DNA from: Euryarchaeota archaeon UBA549
GTDB lineage: Archaea; Thermoplasmatota; Poseidoniia; Poseidoniales; Poseidoniaceae
DNA: 24,070 nucleotides
Assembly (NCBI GenBank): GCA_002495645.1
Contig: DAGF01000032.1
Location: 1-24,070, forward strand
Direction of reading: 5' to 3'
A model generated the notes under the pieces. That model was not told the DNA's origin. It ran no database searches and saw only the letters and a program-made list of their open reading frames with translations. Shown in pieces: positions 1 through 6,730 of the stretch (its first letter is position 1; each line of letters starts with the position of its first letter). The position numbers were made by a program, and so were the translations under genes.

Positions 1-462
1 TCGTTGTGCTTTTTCATACCGCTCAAAATTGCTGTAAATGCAAAGTCCAAAATCAGATATTTCCTCTCCCCGCTGTTGGCCTCTCTCTTGGTACCGATTG
101 GCTTCATCGTGAGTTGGTTTTTCGTTTGCATTGGTACCGAGTTCGACAGTGGCAGTTACGGCGAACCACTTTGGGCCGTGGATTGGTCAATCATCGACTT
201 CGTTCTACCGATTTCGTTGGCTGCGGACTTGGATAATTTGGGGTATTTCATCTGGGCCTACAATGGATTATGGGCGCCCATGCTGGGCTTATCGCTGATG
301 ATATTCTCGTCTGTCCCGGTCCCAAAACAGGATGATTCAATGACGGGAACACGGGGATGGCCGTTATCGGAGGTAGAACAACATCAGAAAAAGGGCTTCA
401 TTGGTTTCGTTGTGTTTCTGTTCATGTTTGTGTTCTTTGAATGGTACCGTTTGTTCAAGTGA
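1..462 (+). CDS. Hypothetical multi-pass membrane protein, 5' end probably outside the window
   Basis: I do not recognise this protein. The frame is open to the left edge; the only start visible near the edge is a TTG at position 4, so the true start may lie upstream. The readable 152 residues contain hydrophobic stretches at about 19-43, 60-72, 88-105 and 131-147, which suggests three or four membrane helices. A short polar loop around 105-130 is rich in Asp, Thr and Gly. The C-terminus is aromatic and basic (EWYRLFK). It ends 11 bases before the convergent SAP-domain gene. The first 2.3 kb look more A+T rich than the rest of the window by eye, which fits accessory DNA. No function can be assigned. 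Confidence 0.55.
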   Translation, partial: SLCFFIPLKIAVNAKSKIRYFLSPLLASLLVPIGFIVSWFFVCIGTEFDSGSYGEPLWAVDWSIIDFVLPISLAADLDNLGYFIWAYNGLWAPMLGLSLMIFSSVPVPKQDDSMTGTRGWPLSEVEQHQKKGFIGFVVFLFMFVFFEWYRLFK

Positions 463-473
463 GAAAACGTTCA

Positions 474-1313
474 CTACGACCAGAAGAAGAGAAGATAGAT
501 GATGAAGACAACAAAGGCAACGGCCGCCAAAGCGACAAGCCCCGAGCCTGCGGTGAGCCCCACGCCAATATATTTCGCGACCCGTTGCAACACCTCTGCC
601 GAGGCCGAATCGGAGAACTGCTCCTGTTGTTGAACGACGGACCCGTGGCTAGAGGTTGATGTCGCTGCTCCAGCCTGTTGAATTGGTTGTTGGAGGGACA
701 CCTTTGGTTTGCGCAAAGCAAATCCTGATTGTGTCAATGCAGCTGCAATTGGAACCAAGACGAAGCAGGAGACGAAGAGTCGAGTCAGGGTTGGTCCCCA
801 CGAGCCTCCATCGCAGGTCTTGTAGGTCTCACCGTCTTGGACAATCTCGCCACGTGCTTCCTCTGGGCACATCACGTCGTAGGAAAACGCGCTAAAGAAG
901 ACGAAAATGGCCACCAGGGCAATGACCACGCCCGTAATCGATACCGCCATCGACCACTGGTTGCGGGTCAAATCAAACGGGTATCGGCCGTCCAATGTTG
1001 AGGGCTTCGGCACGGGTTGCTGCGTTTTGCAAGCAGGGCATTCCACCTTCCCCTTGTAGCCAGCCGGTACAGCGAGCAGCACCCCACACACGCGGCATCT
1101 GAACTTAACTTTCCCTTCCTTGACTTGTATGGCATCGTAAACTTCCGTCGTATCCGATGGTGCCTCTGAAGGTTGGACAGCTGCAGCAGAACGTGAATCG
1201 TGGTCCTGCAGTCGGGCGATGAGAACGCCTTTGGCGCCTGAAACAGGCAGCCCTCTCTCTCGAAGCACTTCCTTGAGGTCGGCGACCGTCAGCCCGTCGT
1301 AATCGGAAGCCAT
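474..1313 (-). CDS. SAP-domain, zinc-ribbon, multi-TM membrane protein
   Basis: The predicted protein has 279 residues. The start is placed at the ATG at 1311-1313, because upstream in-frame sequence is not protein-like and the SAP domain begins right after this Met. Residues 6-37 match a SAP motif (LTVADLKEVLRERGLPVSG, then AKGVLIARLQ), a helix-turn-helix fold that usually binds nucleic acid. Residues 73-95 form a zinc ribbon with C73, C76, C92 and C95. Hydrophobic helices lie at about 121-143, 178-197 and 249-276. A loop after the first helix has two cysteines (C149, C167) that could form a disulfide. SAP and zinc ribbon would be on one side, probably cytosolic, of a membrane-anchored protein. 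Domain calls are fairly secure; the role is unknown. Confidence 0.7.
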   Translation of the reverse strand: MASDYDGLTVADLKEVLRERGLPVSGAKGVLIARLQDHDSRSAAAVQPSEAPSDTTEVYDAIQVKEGKVKFRCRVCGVLLAVPAGYKGKVECPACKTQQPVPKPSTLDGRYPFDLTRNQWSMAVSITGVVIALVAIFVFFSAFSYDVMCPEEARGEIVQDGETYKTCDGGSWGPTLTRLFVSCFVLVPIAAALTQSGFALRKPKVSLQQPIQQAGAATSTSSHGSVVQQQEQFSDSASAEVLQRVAKYIGVGLTAGSGLVALAAVAFVVFIIYLLFFWS

Positions 1314-1334
1314 GCCCTTCGCTTGCTGGCTGGC

Positions 1335-1352
1335 CTTACAAGTTTTCAGCCG
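1335..1352 (-). promoter_or_regulatory. Possible TATA element for the SAP-domain gene
   Basis: Read on the minus strand this stretch is GGCTGAAAACTTGTAAGG. Its A/T core lies about 25-35 bases before the ATG at 1313, the spacing expected for a leaderless or short-leader archaeal transcript. The match to a TATA consensus is weak. Confidence 0.25.
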
Positions 1353-1426
1353 ATGACCTGCCCGTTCCGGGAGAAAACACAAGAAGACCGCAAGCAACCC
1401 AGCACCGGATTCGGTGGGGTATACTC

Positions 1427-2141
1427 GTGGAGGAGAAATTTTGGGAAACCGGTGCGAAGGTCGTTGACTTCGAGGACACCAAAGAGTCATCGCCATCCAC
1501 CCGCCTCTTGGCCAAACTGATTTGCCCTCCGCTGTTCCTCTTCGCGGCGGTTGTTGTCCCGATTGACTTCCTGCTGTCGAGCGATGCAAAAATGATTCTT
1601 GCAGGAATTCTGTTTCTTGCTTTACCCTATGCTCTGGTCCCTCTTGCCATTTACGGAGCGTATGTCTCAATGCACACCGACCACACCCTTCGTATCAGCA
1701 CGGTGTATGGCACCATTGAGGAAATCTACACGAGGGGGGACAAAGTGACACGCACCGTCTACCCCATCAAGGAAGTCCTACGGATCAATCTGTCTGACCC
1801 ATGCGGTGACGGAGGGGGGGGGTGGCGTCTCCATCCGCGGCATGAACACACGCGGCGTCGGGTGGTGGGTGGACCTCACGAAGTTTGCTTGGGAACGCTA
1901 CAAACAAGGAGAACGTTCGTCGGACCACAGGAGGATCGCCTACATCAAAACAGCCGAACACTTTGCAGAGATGCTGGACGTTGAAATCAGGAGTTCGTTG
2001 GTCTTGTTCAATGTTTCACGCGATTTGCGTGAAGAGTATGGTACCGAATGGGTCCACAAATGGTCCGACCAGACAAGGATCAACGAACAATACCGACGCT
2101 TGCTAGATGAGGAAAATAAGCAACGACAAAAAGTCCAATGA
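1427..2141 (+). pseudogene. Two-TM membrane protein gene split by a frameshift at a G9 tract
   Basis: Two overlapping frames read as one protein. The first starts at GTG 1427 and has two membrane helices at about residues 27-50 and 56-82, then a soluble beta-rich stretch (HTLRISTVYGTIEEIY). At the run of nine G (1814-1822) this frame goes into basic, proline- and arginine-rich nonsense ending at 1984. The frame one base over carries sensible sequence from the tract (SIRGMNTRGVGWWVDLTKF) to the stop at 2141 and ends in a charged helix. Removing one G gives a continuous protein of about 237 residues. The domain after the helices could be a PH-like fold, but I cannot confirm it. The frameshift may be a sequencing error, a mutation, or a slippage-switched gene. 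The 3' end overlaps the convergent gene at 2103-2336. Confidence 0.6.
1814..1822 (+). repeat. Homopolymeric G9 tract inside a coding region
   Basis: Nine consecutive G sit exactly where the reading frame of the two-TM membrane protein breaks. Eight or eleven G would restore the frame. Such tracts are prone both to sequencing error and to slipped-strand mispairing. Confidence 0.9.
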
Positions 2142-2336
2142 AAACAAGAAGGTGAAAAGGCCATCCGTCGCCCAAAACAGGCGTGACCGTTGTTTTTCTT
2201 CAACAGCACCTTCTGTTTTGTCCCGTCGTAAATACTTCATCAGCGATGCGATGTTGAACCACATCAACAGGACGAACACCACGCTTCCAATCACGGTCAA
2301 GGCCGCTAATGTCTGAACGGTCTGCTCGGCTGCCAT
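2103..2336 (-). CDS. Small hypothetical membrane protein, 77 aa
   Basis: I do not recognise this small protein. It starts at ATG 2334-2336 and has two hydrophobic segments, about residues 10-33 and 56-77, joined by a charged linker (KYLRRDKTEGAVEEKQRSR). That predicts a two-helix membrane hairpin with both ends outside and a basic cytosolic loop. The stop lies inside the 3' end of the convergent split gene, an overlap of about 39 bases. It lies downstream of gmd and the GST-fold gene on the same strand, after a 70-base gap, and could be co-transcribed. The TM pattern and clean start favour a real gene, but its size leaves doubt. Confidence 0.5.
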   Translation of the reverse strand: MAAEQTVQTLAALTVIGSVVFVLLMWFNIASLMKYLRRDKTEGAVEEKQRSRLFWATDGLFTFLFSLDFLSLLIFLI

Positions 2337-2406
2337 GCACCTTCACTCCGTGATGAGGCCATTAGTGTTTACCTGGTCCCTGGCACAGAAATCCTGTTTC
2401 ACAAAC

Positions 2407-3006
2407 TCAAGGGAAGTGCAGGGTTTCGTTGCCCTCAACCCACTGCTTCTCTTTCTTCATGCAGCGCTTGAATTCCTCCGATTCCAGATGCTCGCCAAGC
2501 CAAGCATGTACCTCAGTCCAAGGTTGAGCGTCAAACCAATCTCGGTCGTGGTTGGCGAACTGCCTCACGAACGGGAAGAGCGCGTCGTTGAGTTGGGCTG
2601 CAAAAGCCGGAGCCTCGCCCAAACGAGTGTCGAGGTCAGCGAGGTAGGCCGATGCAAGCGTGCGGTGCTCCATTTCGTCCACCTCCTCGTAGCGGTTCGG
2701 GTACTTGTAGCGGTCCAGGTGGAATTTGAATTCGTCGTCGTTGCGTGCCACCCAGTGCGCTTCCTCCTCGCTGAGTTCCCAATCGAGCACATGCTGCATG
2801 ATCTCAAGGCTCTCCTCGATGACCGTACCGTCGGGCAGCAAGAGCACGGGCACCGTGCCCTTGGGTGAAATCTCCATCATGTGGTCGGGGCGGTCTCGTA
2901 GAACGACTTCCCGAAGCTCAACGGCGAAGCCCTCCCGAACGATGGACATCCGCGCCCGCATGGCGTAGGGGCAGCGACGAAAGGAGTAGAGAACGGGCAG
3001 CGACAT
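2407..3006 (-). CDS. Glutathione S-transferase-fold protein
   Basis: Starting at ATG 3004-3006 the protein has 199 residues, close to the usual GST length. An upstream in-frame start would overlap gmd and adds no conserved sequence. The N-terminal thioredoxin-like domain (about 1-78) has a redox or thiol-binding motif C12-P-Y-A, the cis-proline loop TVPVLLL around residue 53, and the ES pair of the gamma-glutamyl binding site in VIEESLEI. The rest is predicted all-helical, as in GST C-terminal domains. The family conjugates or reduces substrates with glutathione or a related thiol. Most archaea lack glutathione, so the substrate and thiol here are open. The gene follows gmd by 16 bases with an AGGAAGGG Shine-Dalgarno-like stretch between them, suggesting co-transcription. 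Confidence 0.8.
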   Translation of the reverse strand: MSLPVLYSFRRCPYAMRARMSIVREGFAVELREVVLRDRPDHMMEISPKGTVPVLLLPDGTVIEESLEIMQHVLDWELSEEEAHWVARNDDEFKFHLDRYKYPNRYEEVDEMEHRTLASAYLADLDTRLGEAPAFAAQLNDALFPFVRQFANHDRDWFDAQPWTEVHAWLGEHLESEEFKRCMKKEKQWVEGNETLHFP

Positions 3007-3022
3007 GGCGACCCTTCCTGCA

Positions 3023-4087
3023 TCACTCGGGTGGTGTGGGCGGAGCGTAGCCACCGTCAACAGCTTCCTGAACGGTCGCCATATCGGCGTCGACCATCAT
3101 CTGAACGAGTTCTTCAAACGAGGTGCTGGGCACCCAACCAAGTTCCTTCTCGGCCAGAGCGGGGTCGCCGATGAGCAAATCCACTTCAGCGGGACGGAAG
3201 AACTTGGGATTGGTGCGAACACGCACCACGCCGTTCTGGTCGGTGGCGATGGTGTCGACGTCTTCTCCCGACCACGTTAGGTTCATGCCGACATGGGAGA
3301 AGGCGAGCGAAATCATGTCGCGCACGCTGTGCGTGCGGCCGGTCGCCACGACGTAGTCGCCGGGTTTGTCCTGTTGGAGCATGCGCCACTGCATCTCGAC
3401 GTAATCCCCGGCGAAGCCCCAGTCTCGCTTGGCTTCGACGTTGCCGATCCACAGACACTCGTCAAAGCCGTGGGCGATGCGAGCGGCGGTCATGGTGACC
3501 TTTCGGGTGACGAACTCAAGACCTCGGCGAGGGCTTTCGTGGTTGAAGAGAATGCCCGTGCAGGCGAACATATCGTAGGACTCGCGGTAGTTTCGGGTGA
3601 TTTCGAAGGCGAACACCTTGGCGCATCCGTAGGGTGAGCGGGGGTGGAAGGGCGTGAGTTCGGTTTGGGGAACATCTCGGACCTTGCCGTACTGTTCCGA
3701 AGAGCCAGCCTGATAGAAGCGGCAGTGAGGGGCGTGCTTGCGAATGGCTTCGAGGCAGCGAAGCGCACCCAGGCCGGTGATGTCGGCGGTCATCATGGGC
3801 GAGCGCCAGGATTCGGGGACGAAGGACATGGCGCCGAGGTTGTAGAACTCATCGGGTTGGGTCTGGTTGACGGCGTTGTCGATGGAGTTCTGGTCGGCCA
3901 AATCGCCGTTGAGGAGGTGGAAGTTGTCGTTGCTCATCAGGTGGTTGATGAGGCTGCGACCGGAGGTGGGTTGAGAGACACGGCGCACCAATCCGTAGAC
4001 GGTGTAGCCCTTCTCAAGAAGCAATTCGGCAAGGTAGGAACCGTCTTGCCCCGTGATGCCCGTGATCATGGCGGTCTTGCTGCCCAT
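3023..4087 (-). CDS. gmd: GDP-mannose 4,6-dehydratase
   Basis: The 354-residue protein matches the whole length of GDP-mannose 4,6-dehydratases, short-chain dehydrogenase/reductase enzymes that convert GDP-mannose to GDP-4-keto-6-deoxymannose, the precursor of GDP-fucose, GDP-rhamnose and related 6-deoxy sugars. Visible motifs are the Rossmann glycine motif TGITGQDGSYL (G10, G13, G16), GDLAD near 61-65, the active-site stretch AGSSEQYGK (127-135), the catalytic YGCAK (Y153, K157), and the substrate-binding NHESPRRG. It is divergent from a glycosyltransferase gene across about 110 bases, so a surface glycan role is likely. A possible TATA (CGTTTGAAAAG on the minus strand, about 4109-4119) sits about 27 bases before the ATG. 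No GDP-fucose synthase is next to it, so the final sugar is unknown. Confidence 0.95.
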   Translation of the reverse strand: MGSKTAMITGITGQDGSYLAELLLEKGYTVYGLVRRVSQPTSGRSLINHLMSNDNFHLLNGDLADQNSIDNAVNQTQPDEFYNLGAMSFVPESWRSPMMTADITGLGALRCLEAIRKHAPHCRFYQAGSSEQYGKVRDVPQTELTPFHPRSPYGCAKVFAFEITRNYRESYDMFACTGILFNHESPRRGLEFVTRKVTMTAARIAHGFDECLWIGNVEAKRDWGFAGDYVEMQWRMLQQDKPGDYVVATGRTHSVRDMISLAFSHVGMNLTWSGEDVDTIATDQNGVVRVRTNPKFFRPAEVDLLIGDPALAEKELGWVPSTSFEELVQMMVDADMATVQEAVDGGYAPPTPPE

Positions 4088-4156
4088 GTTGGATGGCAGA
4101 TGGTTTCCCTTTTCAAACGGTCGCCTTGAGGATGGCGTTCAACCTAGGGCCAAAAC

Positions 4157-4184
4157 GACCCCTTGAATTTTAAAGACCCCTTGA
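4157..4184. repeat. Direct repeat GACCCCTTGA flanking a TATA box
   Basis: GACCCCTTGA occurs at 4157-4166 and again at 4175-4184, 18 bases apart, on either side of the AT-rich TATA core. It could be an operator or a chance duplication. A related string, AAAGACCCTTGAC, occurs near 12517 before another gene. Confidence 0.5.
4168..4175 (+). promoter_or_regulatory. TATA box of the glycosyltransferase gene at 4198
   Basis: TTTTAAAG is centred about 26 bases before ATG 4198. That spacing fits a leaderless transcript starting at the ATG and supports 4198 over the TTG six bases upstream. The box is flanked by a 10-base direct repeat (see the repeat entry). Confidence 0.6.
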
Positions 4185-4197
4185 CCAGCGTTTGGCC

Positions 4198-5499
4198 ATG
4201 GCACTTGAGAGGGAAGGGGCACGCCCTCGTCTTCTCATCGTGCGTGGTTCCTTTGCCACCATGGGCGGCGCTGAGCGTGAATTGCTCCAACTCATTCGCA
4301 TGGCCCACGGACGTTGGGATGTCCATTTGGCCACCCTCGACATCTCCGAGGAAGCCCAAGGGCTGATGCTGCCAGCAACACCCACCCTCATCAAGCCCCC
4401 AACCAACCTGAACTGGCCCGAAGGTGCCCTTGCCGAGGTGACGGCCGCAGCGAGCAAAGCGGCGCAAAAAGCGTGGGCTGCATTGGATATTCCTTGGGAC
4501 CAGTTCGATGTTGTTCACCTGTCGGTGTGCCGAGGAACGCTCGAGATTCTGCCGCTTATTCCATCCCATCTTCCCGTCAATTACCACTGCCTTGAACCGC
4601 CCCGTTGGCTCTACGAAGACGTGCTTCACCGCCACCCCAACGGCCAACCAAAGCGCCCGCTCTGGCTCACCAAGCTGGTGTTCACACGACAACGCCGACG
4701 GGACCAACGCTTCGTTCGCCTGCTGCTCAGGCGTCCAAAGAGCGCCATCTTCGGAAACTCGCCATGGAGCCAGATTCTGCTCGAGCGCACCTACGGCCTG
4801 CCTTCTGACCCCACCACCACCAACGGCCATCCACCTCGACGGAATGCAGCAGGTCGGCCGCTCGAAGGCTCCCACGTGCTGCCAACCGTTGACCTCAGCA
4901 ATTGGCCTGCTGAAGCGACCGCTGAGGAGGAAACGGAGCGAGGCGATGTGGCACTCCCCGAAGACCCGTACGTGGTCACCATCGGTACGGTTTCCCACGT
5001 CAAAGGGACCTACGACACCCTCCGCTCGCTGGTGGGCACGCCCTATGCCCTCGTCCAAGCCGGTGGCGGTTCGGCCGAGGAGAAAGCGGCGCTGGTCGCC
5101 GAGGGTCAGCGTTTGGGCGTGGAGGTGGTGTGCATGCCCCGCCTCTCTCAGGCAGCGCTTGTCGGTGTGGTTCGTGGTGCGCACGCCATGGTCAGCCATG
5201 CGCATCATGAGCCCTTCGGCTTCACGCCACTCGAAGCGATGGCCGTCGGCGTCCCTCCCATCATGGTCGATGAGGGCGGCTTCCACTACACGATGACCGG
5301 TTCGGGTGCCGGTGTGCTGGTTCAACGAGATGACCGCGAGGGCTGGTTGGCGGCCTACGAAGCGGCAGGCGACGGGGAGACCCGGGTGGCATGGGCCAGC
5401 GCAGGTAGAAAACACGTCGCAAGCAACTATCCTCCAGAGAGTCAGCTCGAGGCGATTGAGCGTATCATGGCGCCGTTCTTGAGCGACGAATCGGTCTGA
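4198..5499 (+). CDS. Family 4-type (GT-B) glycosyltransferase
   Basis: The protein has 433 residues from ATG 4198. The N-terminal Rossmann half opens with RLLIVRGSFATMGGAERELL, the glycine-rich GGAE acceptor loop common in GT4 enzymes. The C-terminal half begins near VVTIGTVSHVKGTYDTL and carries the nucleotide-sugar signature EPFGFTPLEAMAVGVPP, with the E-x7-E pair at E338 and E346. These enzymes transfer a sugar from an NDP-donor to a glycan or lipid at the cytosolic face of the membrane. No membrane helix is visible. It is divergent from gmd, so its donor may be a GDP-6-deoxyhexose, but that is inference. The long antisense frame over this gene is a shadow. Confidence 0.9.
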   Translation: MALEREGARPRLLIVRGSFATMGGAERELLQLIRMAHGRWDVHLATLDISEEAQGLMLPATPTLIKPPTNLNWPEGALAEVTAAASKAAQKAWAALDIPWDQFDVVHLSVCRGTLEILPLIPSHLPVNYHCLEPPRWLYEDVLHRHPNGQPKRPLWLTKLVFTRQRRRDQRFVRLLLRRPKSAIFGNSPWSQILLERTYGLPSDPTTTNGHPPRRNAAGRPLEGSHVLPTVDLSNWPAEATAEEETERGDVALPEDPYVVTIGTVSHVKGTYDTLRSLVGTPYALVQAGGGSAEEKAALVAEGQRLGVEVVCMPRLSQAALVGVVRGAHAMVSHAHHEPFGFTPLEAMAVGVPPIMVDEGGFHYTMTGSGAGVLVQRDDREGWLAAYEAAGDGETRVAWASAGRKHVASNYPPESQLEAIERIMAPFLSDESV

Positions 5500-5503
5500 A
5501 AAA

Positions 5504-5523
5504 ATTCTTCTTTTGCATTCTTT
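5504..5523 (+). terminator. Possible T-rich transcription terminator
   Basis: Just after the glycosyltransferase stop there is a pyrimidine tract with several short T runs (TTCTTCTTTTGCATTCTTT). Archaeal RNA polymerase terminates at such T-rich stretches without a hairpin. It overlaps the promoter region of the next operon, so the assignment is tentative. Confidence 0.35.
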
Positions 5524-5528
5524 ATGTA
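5520..5528 (+). promoter_or_regulatory. TATA box of the E1-JAMM operon
   Basis: CTTTATGTA is centred about 25 bases before ATG 5550, consistent with a leaderless mRNA for the first gene. The two downstream genes instead have strong Shine-Dalgarno sites, the usual archaeal operon pattern. Confidence 0.55.
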
Positions 5529-5549
5529 GGCTCAAGCATCTACTCTACC

Positions 5550-6185
5550 ATGAACGAAGAGCGAAGCCCACGCAATCTGCTTTTGGTCGGTGCTGGAGGC
5601 ATCGGCACCCAACTGACTGAACTCTTGGTCCCTGCCTTGCGCAGGGTCAACCTCCAAGGCAGCATCACCCTGATGGACGGCGACATCGTCGAAGCCACCA
5701 ATTTGGGCCACCAACGCTACACCGAGGACGACATCGGTTCGGCGAAAGTCAGCGCCATCGCCAAGCGATTGGACGAGGAAAACTCATCCTTGCGCGTCAA
5801 GGCCATCGTTGAAAATCTGCGAACCGCCGAGCAACTTGACGGCTATGATTTCGTGGTGGTCTGCGTCGACCGCCCAGAGCCACGTCGCCTCGTGCATCAA
5901 CTCGACATCCCTTGGCTGGACCTCAGGTGCAGCGGCGACGGCCATGTGGCGTTGTCCTCCCAATCCCTTCCTGCCCTGGTTGAGCGGATGACCCCCGACC
6001 ACGCTCCAGCCAGTTGTCAAGTGCCTGGTGCCTTGGATGCTGGCAATTTGGAATACGGCTTTGCTTCCGCCGCTGCTTTTGGTGCCCAGTGGGCCACCCA
6101 ACTCTGGCGAGGGCGTCCAGCCCCCGTTCAGTCCATGGGCAGCCTGACCTATGGTGCACTGTCCTTCCCGGAGGTGAGCGCATGA
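5550..6185 (+). CDS. E1-like (ThiF/MoeB/HesA family) adenylating enzyme
   Basis: The 211-residue protein is one compact E1-like adenylation domain, shorter than the roughly 250 residues of MoeB or ThiF. The ATP-binding glycine loop is GAGGIG (14-19). MDGDIVEATNLGHQRY carries D43, D45, N51 and R56, the family's ATP/Mg and arginine-finger region. K66 follows in DIGSAKV, and VVVCVDRPEPRR has the D107 switch. Candidate cysteines are C127 (LRCSGDG) and C156 (SCQVPGALDAG); the paired CxxC zinc motifs of MoeB are absent. E1-like enzymes adenylate the C-terminus of ubiquitin-like, ThiS/MoaD-like or peptide substrates. The stop overlaps the next ATG in ATGA, so it is translationally coupled to a JAMM protease. 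No ubiquitin-like protein or E2 lies nearby. Confidence 0.88.
   Translation: MNEERSPRNLLLVGAGGIGTQLTELLVPALRRVNLQGSITLMDGDIVEATNLGHQRYTEDDIGSAKVSAIAKRLDEENSSLRVKAIVENLRTAEQLDGYDFVVVCVDRPEPRRLVHQLDIPWLDLRCSGDGHVALSSQSLPALVERMTPDHAPASCQVPGALDAGNLEYGFASAAAFGAQWATQLWRGRPAPVQSMGSLTYGALSFPEVSA
6170..6177 (+). promoter_or_regulatory. Strong Shine-Dalgarno site for the JAMM gene
   Basis: GGAGGTGA lies four bases before ATG 6182. It fixes the start of the JAMM gene inside the end of the E1-like gene. Confidence 0.8.
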
Positions 6186-6730
6186 TTGGGCTTCCAGACG
6201 CAGAGGAACTCGAGCTGCAAGACGAGATGTGGGAGCGAGCATGCATTGCCGCTCAAGAACGACGCGTGGACGACGAGGATTTGCTCACCGCTCAACGCAT
6301 GTTGGCACAGGCCGGCCGATGGGACGGCGTCTACGTCCTTTCGGTCATGGCCGGGCTTGAAACTTCAGTGCTCATCGACGCCGATGAGAAGATATTCATC
6401 GACTGGGGTACAGCCGGCCAAGTCACCCTCCAACCTCCGGTTGGTGGCCGTATTCCGTTCAAGTTGTGGGTTCACACCCACCCTCGGTTCGCCTCCTACT
6501 GGAGCATCACCGACACCAACAGCCTGAGCCTGGGTACCGGTATTCTGGAATCCGCCATGGTTTTGGGTCAACCCGGTCCAAAGCACAGCAGCAATCGCTC
6601 GTTGATTGAGGTGGACGACGACTCCATGCTCAGCGAACACGGTCCGCTCAGTCAGTGGACCGACGAAGAACCCGTGCCGTGGACCGAGTGGTACGGCTTG
6701 AACGACATCGATGTTGAGGTGATGGAATGA
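6182..6730 (+). CDS. JAMM/MPN metalloprotease (JAB1/Mov34 type)
   Basis: The protein has 182 residues from ATG 6182, chosen because of the GGAGGTGA site and the ATGA overlap with the E1-like gene. It carries a complete JAMM zinc signature: H98-T-H100, seven residues, S108, two residues, D111 (HTHPRFASYWSITD). E60 in GLETSVLID is the likely upstream catalytic glutamate. The flanking strands (WVHTHP; SLGTGILESAMVLGQP) fit an MPN fold. JAMM enzymes cut isopeptide or C-terminal bonds of ubiquitin-like or SAMP-type modifiers, or mature such proteins. Next to an E1-like enzyme it suggests a conjugation and deconjugation pair. The first 45 residues are helical and acidic, possibly a partner-binding extension, and the C-terminus is acidic. 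Motif assignment is secure; substrate is unknown. Confidence 0.88.
   Translation: MIGLPDAEELELQDEMWERACIAAQERRVDDEDLLTAQRMLAQAGRWDGVYVLSVMAGLETSVLIDADEKIFIDWGTAGQVTLQPPVGGRIPFKLWVHTHPRFASYWSITDTNSLSLGTGILESAMVLGQPGPKHSSNRSLIEVDDDSMLSEHGPLSQWTDEEPVPWTEWYGLNDIDVEVME
6717..6723 (+). promoter_or_regulatory. Shine-Dalgarno site for the 78-aa gene
   Basis: A GAGGTGA-type stretch lies about four bases before ATG 6727, inside the end of the JAMM gene. It supports the 78-residue frame as a real, coupled gene. Confidence 0.7.

Noticed and set aside
2335..2868. Plus-strand open frame (177 codons) over the GST-fold gene
   Set aside because: Antisense to a gene with the CPYA and TVPVL motifs; no domain visible.
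3644..4129. Plus-strand open frame (161 codons) over gmd
   Set aside because: Antisense to the Rossmann domain of gmd; valine/glycine/glutamate-rich shadow composition.
4192..4197. TTG start two codons before the glycosyltransferase ATG
   Set aside because: The TATA box spacing favours a leaderless start at ATG 4198, and the two extra residues add nothing.
4144..5535. Long minus-strand open frame (463 codons) over the first glycosyltransferase
   Set aside because: It is antisense to a gene with clear GT4 motifs, has no recognisable domain, and its His/Arg/Trp-rich composition is typical of a shadow frame in G+C-rich coding DNA.
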